Positions 25,929 to 32,759 of a stretch of DNA of 64,000 nucleotides are shown here, piece after piece. The notes under the pieces were generated by a model. The model was given only the letters and a program-made list of their open reading frames with translations, did not search any database and was not told where the DNA came from. The translations under genes were made by a program, and so were the position numbers. Each line of letters begins with the position of its first letter. Position 1 is the stretch's first letter. Location of the stretch: assembly GCF_003431325.1 (NCBI RefSeq), contig NZ_CP010515.1:434001-498000 (forward strand), read 5' to 3'. The DNA is from Acidilobus sp. 7A. GTDB taxonomy: Archaea > Thermoproteota > Thermoprotei_A > Sulfolobales > Acidilobaceae.

Positions 25929-25992
25929 GAATCTCTATTGGCATTAAAAAAGATTAAGCCCTTAGCGCCGGCCTTGAAATGGTGAGCTGAGG

Positions 25993-26439
25993 TTGGCCCC
26001 AGGCCGTATATTTTCAGCTACTTACAGGGTCTACTGGAGTGAGACGGACGCGGCCTGCATGATGCACTTCTCTAACTACTTCAGAGTCTGTGAGAGGACC
26101 GAGGAGGAGTTCCTGACCAGGCTGGGCTTTAGCCAGAGGGCAGAGCCCGGCAAGAGAATTATAATGCCGAGAGTCAGCGCCAGCTGCGACTACAAGAGCC
26201 CGCTGGGACCGGGCCACTCGTACAGGGTTGACATAGTTGACATAGTGATAGGCAGAAGCAGCATAACATACGTGTATGAGATTTTTAATGAGACTACCCA
26301 GAGACTGTCTGCAGCCTGCACTATAGTAGCGGTGGCCTATGATGAGGCCTCAGGCAGGTCCGTGGAGGTCCCAGTCGAGCTTAAGGAGAAGCTCTTAGCG
26401 GCCGGCGCGAGGCTCCGCGATGAAAGGGCTACCGGCTAA
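25993..26439 (+). CDS. acyl-CoA thioesterase, YbgC/4HBT hotdog family
   Basis: The 148-residue single hotdog protein opens with a strand (FSATYRVYWSETDAACMMHFSNYFRVCERTEEEF split over the active site), where SETDAA..HFSNY replaces the family D-x-x-G-x-V-H-x-x-x-Y pattern; the catalytic Asp is present. It likely hydrolyses acyl-CoA thioesters, with substrate unknown. The TTG start at 25993 has GGTGAGCTGAGG just before it and TATA-like sequence at 25943-25952. It overlaps the carbamate kinase gene by 4 nt, end to end. Confidence 0.8.
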   Translation: MAPGRIFSATYRVYWSETDAACMMHFSNYFRVCERTEEEFLTRLGFSQRAEPGKRIIMPRVSASCDYKSPLGPGHSYRVDIVDIVIGRSSITYVYEIFNETTQRLSAACTIVAVAYDEASGRSVEVPVELKEKLLAAGARLRDERATG

Positions 26440-27362
26440 GGCTTCACAGCGGTGCCCGATGCCCCCCTCAGCATCTCGGGCAACTCGTCGAGGCTGCCTA
26501 TAATAGCTGTTCTCCTGGTTGCGCTGACGTATTTGATGGCGGCAAGTACCTTGGGGCCCATGGAGCCTGGCGGGAACTCGCCCCTTCTATAGTAACTCTC
26601 AAGCTCGTCAGCCCTAACCTCTCTCAGCCACAGCTCGCCGGGCTTCCCAAAGTTAATTGCGACCCCCTTAACGTCGGTCAATATTATAAAGAGGTCAGCC
26701 TTAAGCTTGACCGCCAGGAGGGAGCTCGCCAGGTCCTTGTCTACCACGGCCTCCACGGGCCTCAGGCCTTCGGAGGTCTTAATTACAGGGATACCGCCCC
26801 CGCCCGTCGATATCACTATCACCCCGCTCTTTACAAGGCCGTCTATTATGTCGGACTCTAAGATGTCCATAGGCTCAGGGCTTGGGACCACCCTTCTGTA
26901 GCCTCCCCTCGGGTCCTCCTTGAACACCCACCCGAACTCAGCTGAAAGCTTAGAGGCCTCCTCCTTGCTGAAGTAGCCGCCGACGTACTTAGTCGGGTTC
27001 TTAAATGAGGGGTCCTGGGGGCTTACGAGCGTCCTCGTTATTAGTGTGACGGCTCTCCGGGTTCCCTTGAAGGCGTCCTCCACGGCCGCCTGAAGCATGA
27101 AGCCCAGCCAGCCCTGAGTCATGGCATTGGCCAAGTCCATAGATTGCGCGGGGTAACCCTTGGCCAAGTTCATTATTTCAAGCAGGTAGCCGACCTGAGG
27201 ACCATTGCCGTGGGTTATTATTACCTCATCGTTAGGGAAGGTGCTCGCTATGAGGGAGGCCGTCCTCCTGATGTTTCTCCACTGCTCCTCCGGCCTTCCG
27301 CTCTCCCCCTTCCTTAATATGGCGTTGCCCCCGAGAGCTATGACCACGCGCAATAGCGACAC
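26436..27362 (-). CDS. arcC: carbamate kinase
   Basis: This enzyme interconverts carbamate plus ATP and carbamoyl phosphate plus ADP. The 308 residues show ALGGNAIL (about 9-16), the ITHGNGPQVG loop (about 49-58), STGGGGIPVI and the DKDLASSLLAVKL helix, all typical of the amino acid kinase fold. The GTG start lies 23 nt after the ubiquitin-like/PRTase fusion gene, so S17e, the fusion and arcC form one minus-strand run. With OTC at 21199-22173 it may supply or use carbamoyl phosphate; some hyperthermophile homologues work in the synthetic direction. Confidence 0.92.
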   Translation of the reverse strand: MSLLRVVIALGGNAILRKGESGRPEEQWRNIRRTASLIASTFPNDEVIITHGNGPQVGYLLEIMNLAKGYPAQSMDLANAMTQGWLGFMLQAAVEDAFKGTRRAVTLITRTLVSPQDPSFKNPTKYVGGYFSKEEASKLSAEFGWVFKEDPRGGYRRVVPSPEPMDILESDIIDGLVKSGVIVISTGGGGIPVIKTSEGLRPVEAVVDKDLASSLLAVKLKADLFIILTDVKGVAINFGKPGELWLREVRADELESYYRRGEFPPGSMGPKVLAAIKYVSATRRTAIIGSLDELPEMLRGASGTAVKP

Positions 27363-27385
27363 CGCTAACCTTACGTAAGGCCTGG

Positions 27386-28138
27386 CTATTTTGAGCTATT
27401 CTTATTGTTACTTTCCCTCTTAAACTCGCCTACCTCCCACGGAAATATTATCCACTTGTTAACCTGCTCTGCGTAATAGTCAGGGACCAGCTTAGTCCAG
27501 GGCTTCACGTAGAGCGCCGCCGTCCTGATGTCTGATGGCATGTAAAGCGAGAGCGCCTGCACAGCGAACTGCAGGGTGAGGCCAGAGTCGCTTACGTCGT
27601 CAACAAGCAGGACTTTCCGGTCCTTTATTGGGAGCGTGAGGGGCTGCCTGAGGAAGGGCCTCTCCATCCTCTGTCCCGGGGATATGTAGAGCTTAACCTC
27701 TATGGTGCCTATGTCATCAATCCCAAGCCTGTCAGCCAGTAGCCTACCAGGTATGAGGCCACCCCTCATTATACACACTATAGCGTCAGGCCTAAAGCTG
27801 GAGGCCCCAATGCCCTCAGCTATCTTGTTGACGGCCTCGTCCACCTGAGACCATGTTATCAATTGAAACTTCTCGTTCCCGCCATGATTTATAGGCAGGA
27901 TAACCACCTCGTTGGCAGGGCGGCCCCTCTCAAGGAGCCTGCTGTCGACGCCGTCAACGAAGGCCAGGAACCCAGGCTTCGGCATTCCGTCCTGCGACAC
28001 GGCAGAGGAGAGCCCTGGGTAGCGTGCTATAAGGGCCCTCAGGGCTTCAGTCCAGCTGACACCCTCCACAAGTATCTCAGCCTTACCATCCGCGAGATCC
28101 TTTAGAGCCCCCAGTAGCTTAACCTTGACCTTAGTCAA
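27386..28138 (-). CDS. MoaD/ThiS-like ubiquitin-fold domain fused to a phosphoribosyltransferase
   Basis: Residues 1-87 form a beta-grasp domain of MoaD/ThiS type (KVKVKLLGALKDLADGKAEI, WTEALRALIARYPGL, FLAFVDGVDS, NEVVILPINHGG) ending exactly in the Gly-Gly that such proteins normally carry at their C-terminus. Two residues later a type I phosphoribosyltransferase begins (KFQLITWSQVDEAVNKIAEG) with its PRPP loop VLLVDDVSDSGLT at about 176-188 and VCIMRGGLIPGRLLAD at 121-135, like xanthine/guanine PRTases. The frame is continuous. The start is TTG 28138, 13 nt after rps17e. Whether the Gly-Gly is cleaved, as in polyubiquitin-type precursors, is unknown. Confidence 0.85.
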   Translation of the reverse strand: MTKVKVKLLGALKDLADGKAEILVEGVSWTEALRALIARYPGLSSAVSQDGMPKPGFLAFVDGVDSRLLERGRPANEVVILPINHGGNEKFQLITWSQVDEAVNKIAEGIGASSFRPDAIVCIMRGGLIPGRLLADRLGIDDIGTIEVKLYISPGQRMERPFLRQPLTLPIKDRKVLLVDDVSDSGLTLQFAVQALSLYMPSDIRTAALYVKPWTKLVPDYYAEQVNKWIIFPWEVGEFKRESNNKNSSK

Positions 28139-28151
28139 GGGGTTGAGCCCC

Positions 28152-28379
28152 TTATGCAGCCTTGGCCTCCTCAGCCGCGCGCCTCTGCCTCTCCTTATTT
28201 ATCTTTACGAGGCTTGTTATGTACCCTGCCACCTGGTTTCTGAGCTTCTTGGAGGACCAGTTCGTGAGCTGGGAGACGACCTTCTTGTTGTTTTCAAAGC
28301 TCTCATTGAAGAGGTTTGGGTACTTGGTCAGCAGCTCCCTAGCAGTTCTCTTAACTAGAGTTGTCCTGACCTTGCCCAT
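28152..28379 (-). CDS. rps17e: ribosomal protein S17e
   Basis: This is a small-subunit protein shared by archaea and eukaryotes. The 75 residues begin MGKVRTTLVKRTARELLTKY and contain SKKLRNQVAGYITSLVK, both diagnostic for S17e; the tail is Ala/Glu-rich. ATG 28379 follows a GGTGG site; an in-frame TTG four codons upstream is less likely. A TATA box (GCTTTTAATG on the minus strand, 28411-28420) lies upstream. It heads the run with the UbL-PRTase fusion and carbamate kinase. Confidence 0.95.
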   Translation of the reverse strand: MGKVRTTLVKRTARELLTKYPNLFNESFENNKKVVSQLTNWSSKKLRNQVAGYITSLVKINKERQRRAAEEAKAA

Positions 28380-28450
28380 TTTTACCACCAAGGACTGTGA
28401 GGGGCTCGGGCATTAAAAGCATTAGGAAGAGCCCGTAAGTCGTAAGAAAA

Positions 28451-28460
28451 GCTTTTATAG
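28451..28460 (+). promoter_or_regulatory. TATA box of the thermosome gene
   Basis: GCTTTTATAG lies about 48 nt upstream of the ATG at 28508. Together with GCTTTTAATG on the other strand (28411-28420), it forms back-to-back promoters for the thermosome and rps17e. Confidence 0.6.
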
Positions 28461-28507
28461 AAGCACTCCCACGTAACTCTAAGGAGCATTAAGTCGGGTG
28501 ACTACAT

Positions 28508-30193
28508 ATGGCCTCGCAGATAGAAAACATGGGAGTTCCAGTAATTATACTCAAGGAGGGTAGTCAGAGGACTACTGGCAGGGAGGCCCTGCGCAACAAC
28601 ATGATGGCAGCCATAGCTGTGGCCGAGATCCTCAAGACGACCTACGGGCCAAAGGGTATGGACAAAATGCTTGTTGACAGCCTGGGTGACGTAACTATAA
28701 CCAACGACGGAGCTACCATACTCGACAAGATGGACATACAGCACCCAGCCGGCAAGATGCTAGTCCAGGCCGCTAAGGGGCAGGATGAGGAGGCTGGCGA
28801 CGGCACTAAGACCTCGGTCATATTCGCTGGGGAGCTTCTGAGGCAAGCCGAGGACCTCATAGACAGGAACATACACCCAACCATAATTATCCAGGGCTAC
28901 AAGACTGCCGTTGACAAGGCTGTCGAGGTGCTTAACAGCATAGCTGAGCCCGTGTCCATAGACGACACCGAGAAGCTGATAAAGGTTGCTATGACAAGCC
29001 TTAACAGCAAGGCCGTAGGTGAGGCAAGGGAGTACTTCGCCAAGATAGTTGTTGATGCCGCCAGGGCCGTCGCTGAGATGAGGGGTGACAAGCAGTACTA
29101 CGTTGACATAAACAACGTCCAGATAGTGAAGAAGCACGGCGGAGCTCTGACGGACACGCAGCTGGTTAACGGCATAGTCATAGACAAGGAGGTAGTCCAC
29201 CCTGACATGCCGAAGAGGGTTGAGAAGGCTAGGATAGCACTCCTTGACGCCCCGCTTGAGATACAGAAGCCTGAGATAGACATGGAGATAAGCATATCAT
29301 CACCTGACTCCATCAAGAGGCTCCTTGACAAGCAGGAGAAGATTCTGCAGGACAAGGTCGAGAAGATAGCCGCCACTGGCGCAAATGTTGTGATCACCCA
29401 GAAGGGCATTGACGACATTGCCCAGCACTTCCTGGCCAAGAAGGGCATACTGGCCGTCAGGAGGGTCAAGAGGAGCGACATAGAGAAGCTCGCCAAGGCC
29501 ACTGGAGCTAAGATAGTTACAAACCTTGATGACCTAAAGCCTGAGGACCTAGGGTACGCTGACCTCGTCGAGGAGAGGAAGGTAGGCGAGGACAAGATGG
29601 TCTTCGTAGAGGGTGCCAAGAACCCGAAGAGCGTGACTATACTGGTAAGGGCCGGCTTCGAGAGGATGGTTGATGAGGCTGAGAGGGCCATCCATGACGC
29701 ACTGAGCTCCGTCGCCGACGCAATAATGGATGGCAAGATAGTCGCTGGCGGAGGCGCCGTCGAGGCGGAGGTCGCTAAGTCGCTCAGGGAGTGGTCAAAA
29801 GGCGTCCCAGGCAAGGTGCAGCTGGCCGTGGAGGCTTTCGTGAAGGCCCTTGAGGCCCTCCCACAGACGCTGGCCACCAACGCTGGCTACGACCCCATAG
29901 ACATATTAATGAAGCTCAGAAGCACCCACTCTGACCAATCAAAGAAGTGGTACGGTATAGACCTCAACACAGGCAACATAGTTGACATGTGGGCTAAGGG
30001 CGTAGTTGAGCCGCTGAGGGTTAAGGTGAACGCCTACAAGGCGGGCACGGAGGCTGCAACGCTGATACTCAGGATAGACGACATGGTAGCTGCCAAGAGG
30101 AGCACCACAGGCGGGCCAAGCGGCAAGAAGGAGGGCGGCAAGGAGGAGGAAGAGTCCTCACCTTCAACATCTTCAAGCGGCTCAAGCGACTAA
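28508..30193 (+). CDS. thermosome subunit (group II chaperonin)
   Basis: The 561-residue CCT/TCP-1-type chaperonin refolds proteins in a closed double ring. Signatures are [29 protein letters not shown] spread over about 43-72 (in shorter motifs [10 protein letters not shown] and TNDGATIL), the GDGTK ATPase motif at about 97-101, and [10 protein letters not shown] near 416-425. The C-terminus is a Gly/Lys/Ser-rich tail without the common GGM repeats. The ATG is preceded by GGGTGA and a TATA box at 28451-28460. Alpha or beta type cannot be assigned from this sequence alone. Confidence 0.96.
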   Translation: MASQIENMGVPVIILKEGSQRTTGREALRNNMMAAIAVAEILKTTYGPKGMDKMLVDSLGDVTITNDGATILDKMDIQHPAGKMLVQAAKGQDEEAGDGTKTSVIFAGELLRQAEDLIDRNIHPTIIIQGYKTAVDKAVEVLNSIAEPVSIDDTEKLIKVAMTSLNSKAVGEAREYFAKIVVDAARAVAEMRGDKQYYVDINNVQIVKKHGGALTDTQLVNGIVIDKEVVHPDMPKRVEKARIALLDAPLEIQKPEIDMEISISSPDSIKRLLDKQEKILQDKVEKIAATGANVVITQKGIDDIAQHFLAKKGILAVRRVKRSDIEKLAKATGAKIVTNLDDLKPEDLGYADLVEERKVGEDKMVFVEGAKNPKSVTILVRAGFERMVDEAERAIHDALSSVADAIMDGKIVAGGGAVEAEVAKSLREWSKGVPGKVQLAVEAFVKALEALPQTLATNAGYDPIDILMKLRSTHSDQSKKWYGIDLNTGNIVDMWAKGVVEPLRVKVNAYKAGTEAATLILRIDDMVAAKRSTTGGPSGKKEGGKEEEESSPSTSSSGSSD

Positions 30194-30440
30194 CACCACA
30201 TAACGTTTTAGTGCATGTAATAGGCTGTTCTTTTGTGTATGTTGACAATTTTATTACTTTTAGCCAGAAGGAAGAGGTAAGTTTTCCATCGGGCTGTAAA
30301 GAGTTGCTGAGGCGCTAGAAGCAGGTGCTAAGTCAAGACGTGAGGCAAAGAGCGGCGCTATAAGTTAGTTCAAGGGCACAACGCCTTCCGCAGCTGTTTT
30401 GAGCTTCATATAATGTCTTTAAGGTTAATTATACTGCATA
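30194..30440. other. non-coding stretch after thermosome
   Basis: A T-rich run (30228-30262, including TTTTATTACTTTTAG) follows the thermosome stop and fits an archaeal T-tract terminator. The remaining bases up to 30440 hold no frame or structure I can support; the sequence is more AT-rich than the genes around it. Confidence 0.4.
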
Positions 30441-30590
30441 TGCTCATCGGCGGGATCCCCTGTGAGGGATGAAGGGCCTGGCGGCTCCCCCGAGGCTACT
30501 CAAGGTGTGAGGCCCCCGGGGTTTAACCCTGAGCGCCCCAGGCCCTATGAGACCCGAGCGGGGCGCGGGGGAATAAGGATGAGGCTCTGA
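30441..30590 (+). pseudogene. probable 3' remnant of a TnpB (IS605-family) gene
   Basis: The frame with codons from 30441 to the TGA at 30588-30590 reads a Pro/Gly/Arg-rich tail (GPGGSPEATQGVRPPGFNPE, then RPRPYETRAGRGG) of the kind found at TnpB C-termini, where coding sequence overlaps the guide-RNA scaffold. In-frame stops lie just upstream (30420, 30426), and no catalytic part is present, so at most about 50 codons survive. Downstream lie two inverted copies of an IS605-type right end, the second in the right orientation for this tnpB. Identification rests on composition and context, not on catalytic motifs. Confidence 0.45.
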
Positions 30591-30647
30591 CCGTAAAACA
30601 GTGTGAACTCATGTAGGAGCTGAACCCCTGAGCGAGATCTCACACAT

Positions 30648-30692
30648 CTGAACTCCTCCCTACCCCTGAGGGGCGAGGCTTTCAGTTGTAAG
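30648..30692 (-). repeat. inverted copy A of IS605-type end
   Basis: The 45-bp arm is nearly the reverse complement of 30801-30844 (two substitutions and one indel). On the minus strand it reads from CTTACAACTG through AAGCCTCGCCCCTCAGGGG to GGGAGGAGTTCAG. The internal GCCCCTCAGGGG hairpin and GGAGGAGTTCA end resemble right ends/guide-RNA 3' ends of archaeal IS200/IS605 elements. Confidence 0.6.
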
Positions 30693-30800
30693 AGCCCTAT
30701 AATATGCCATGGTGCTCGATAAACAACAGACTGCTTAACGCGCTAACAATTCACATAACCTCTCTATGAAAGTTGCCCTGAAGCGCCTAGCGCTCAACCC

Positions 30801-30844
30801 CTTACAACCGAAAGCCTCGCCCCTCAGGGCAGGGAGGAGTTCAG
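30801..30844 (+). repeat. inverted copy B of IS605-type end
   Basis: The 44-bp arm pairs with copy A across a 108-bp spacer, giving a 197-bp palindromic unit. It reads CTTACAACCG.. AAGCCTCGCCCCTCAGGGC.. GGGAGGAGTTCAG on the plus strand, the orientation expected downstream of the tnpB remnant. It ends about 45 bp before the TATA box of the next gene. Confidence 0.6.
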
Positions 30845-30888
30845 TTCGGATCGACGTAAAAGTATGGCTTAGGATTATGGCTAAGATG

Positions 30889-30898
30889 CTTTTTAATT
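30889..30898 (+). promoter_or_regulatory. TATA box of G1P dehydrogenase gene
   Basis: GCTTTTTAAT lies about 62-71 nt upstream of GTG 30960. The resulting leader includes a strong Shine-Dalgarno (GGAGGT, 30949-30954) five bases before that GTG, which decides the start. Confidence 0.55.
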
Positions 30899-30959
30899 TA
30901 ACCTGTCAATCCATAAGGCCTTTATGTCAGTACTCCTAGCTCATAAACGGAGGTTAGTT

Positions 30960-32015
30960 GTGGAACAACATGTAATAGAGTTGCCCAAGAGAGTGGTGGT
31001 CGGCGATGGAGTCCTGAAGAGCATAGGGGCTCACATGAAGGAGATGTTTAAAGGAGGGTCCGCCGTCCTTGTTGTCACAGGCCCCCACGTTCTCAACACC
31101 CTGTACAACGAGGTCAAGGAGCTTCTTGAGGACAGTGGGTTCAGTGTCTCCTACACCCTGGCCGGGCCCGCCACCGTAGAGGAGGCCGTGAGGCTCGCCG
31201 AGGAGGCCTCGAGGGAGAAGGTGGACGTGCTCCTTGGCCTTGGGGGCGGCAGGAGCATAGACCTTGCTAAGTACGCTGCCGCGGAGTCCGGGAAGGAGTT
31301 TGTGAGCGTCCCTACAGCCCCGAGCCACGACGGCATAACAAGCCCATTCGCTACGCTGCACGGCTTCGAGAGGCCGTACTCAAAGCTGGCCAAGCCGCCA
31401 AAGCTGCTACTTCTAGATATAGACGTTATTTCGTCTGCCCCCAGGAGGCTGGCCTCGGCCGGCTTTGGGGACCTAATAGGGAAGTACACAGCCGTCCTTG
31501 ACTGGAAGCTCGCGCACAACCTGAGGGGTGAGTATTACGGAGCCTATGCGGCCAGCTTGGCGCTGATGAGCGCGAAGCACGTAAGCGCTTACGCTAAGAA
31601 GATAGGCCTTGGTAGCAAGGACGGCGTCAGGGCCCTTGTCGAGGCCCTCGTGAGCAGCGGGGTCGCTATGTGTATAGCTGGCAGTAGCAGGCCCGCCAGC
31701 GGCTCAGAGCACCTCTTTGCCCACGCCCTGGAGACTATAAGTGAAAGCCCGCCTCTTCACGGCGAGGCTGTAGGCGTTGGCACTATACTCATGTCATACC
31801 TCTATGGGATGAGGTGGAAGGAAATAAGGAGGTTGTTGAAGGAGGCAGGGGCCCCTGTCAACGCTAAGGAACTCGGAGTTAACAATGATGAGGTCATAGA
31901 GGCGCTTGTGAGGGCGGCGTCGATAAGGCCTGAGAGGTACACCATACTGGGCGAGAGAGGCCTGACTAGGGAGGCTGCTGAGGAGCTTGCAACGAAGACT
32001 ATGGTCATTGAGTGA
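30960..32015 (+). CDS. egsA: glycerol-1-phosphate dehydrogenase
   Basis: This enzyme makes sn-glycerol-1-phosphate from dihydroxyacetone phosphate, setting the stereochemistry of archaeal lipids. From GTG 30960 the 351 residues open EQHVIELPKRVVVG, as in the family. The NAD site GLGGGRSIDLAK (about 90-101) and the zinc ligands in SHDGI (about 121), EHLFAH (about 250) and LHGEAVG (about 266) are present. A longer frame from ATG 30924 is disfavoured because GGAGGT sits just before 30960. GGPP synthase and IPP isomerase genes at 48.6-50.8 kb serve the same pathway. Confidence 0.94.
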   Translation: MEQHVIELPKRVVVGDGVLKSIGAHMKEMFKGGSAVLVVTGPHVLNTLYNEVKELLEDSGFSVSYTLAGPATVEEAVRLAEEASREKVDVLLGLGGGRSIDLAKYAAAESGKEFVSVPTAPSHDGITSPFATLHGFERPYSKLAKPPKLLLLDIDVISSAPRRLASAGFGDLIGKYTAVLDWKLAHNLRGEYYGAYAASLALMSAKHVSAYAKKIGLGSKDGVRALVEALVSSGVAMCIAGSSRPASGSEHLFAHALETISESPPLHGEAVGVGTILMSYLYGMRWKEIRRLLKEAGAPVNAKELGVNNDEVIEALVRAASIRPERYTILGERGLTREAAEELATKTMVIE

Positions 32016-32079
32016 CAGCGCGGCCTTATACGAAATCTTGATTGTATCTTTAAAAGCTTGCAGGGGCCCCACAGCTCAG

Positions 32080-32715
32080 GTGTGGGACTTGTTGAGCAAC
32101 TACATGGACAAGCTCAGCAGGGGCTGGCATGGTACAACTACGGTAGGCATTATAGCTGGCGACTATGTTGTGCTAGCCGCCGACAAGAGAGCTACTGCTG
32201 GGACCATGATAGCTAGTCGCACAGTGAAGAAGATAGTGAAGCTCACGGACTATGCAGCAATGACTATATCGGGTCTCGTCGCTGATGCGCAGGTTCTGGC
32301 TGACGCCGTGAGGGAGGAGGCTAGGTTTTATGAGCTTGACACGGGCAAGAGGCTGAGCGTATATAGCATGGCAACGCTTCTTGCTAACATATTGTCATCA
32401 AGTAAGTACTTCCCTTACCTGGTCCAGCTGATAGTTGGAGGCTATGACGCAGCGCCAAGGCTATATGCCATAGATCCATACGGAGGCGTCACTGAGGAGA
32501 GAGTCACATCATCAGGCTCAGGCTCCCCAGTAGCCCTGGGGGTCCTTGAGAGGGGCTATAATGAAAAGCTGTCTCTAGACGACGCGATTAACTTGGCGGC
32601 CGAAGCCGTAAGGTCAGCCATATTAAGGGACTCTGCCACAGGTGACGGCATAGATATCACCGTAATAGGGCGCTCCACGTATCAGGAAAAGTTTATACCT
32701 TTTCAGCAACATTAA
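32080..32715 (+). CDS. psmB: proteasome beta subunit
   Basis: This is a catalytic subunit of the 20S proteasome. From GTG 32080, a propeptide of 18 residues ends in WHG and precedes the active-site Thr of TTTVGIIAGDYVVLAADKRAT, which includes the catalytic Lys (ADKR). GSGSPVALGVLE is the usual late motif. A TATA box (TCTTTAAAAG, 32047-32056) lies about 25 nt before GTG 32080, suggesting a leaderless transcript; the longer frame from 31987 includes the promoter and is rejected. The PAN ATPase is encoded at 11380-12546. Confidence 0.94.
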   Translation: MWDLLSNYMDKLSRGWHGTTTVGIIAGDYVVLAADKRATAGTMIASRTVKKIVKLTDYAAMTISGLVADAQVLADAVREEARFYELDTGKRLSVYSMATLLANILSSSKYFPYLVQLIVGGYDAAPRLYAIDPYGGVTEERVTSSGSGSPVALGVLERGYNEKLSLDDAINLAAEAVRSAILRDSATGDGIDITVIGRSTYQEKFIPFQQH

Positions 32716-32759
32716 AATTGCATAGGCGTTAACTGTCTGCCTCCTACGGTGAAACAGCT

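Noticed and set aside
29098-29880. A 260-codon minus-strand frame
   Set aside because: It is antisense to the thermosome gene, Ser/Thr-rich, typical of a shadow of a GC-rich gene.
31987-32079. A 31-residue longer start for the proteasome beta subunit
   Set aside because: It would include the TATA box (32047-32056) and overlap the G1P dehydrogenase end; proteasome propeptides here are normally short.
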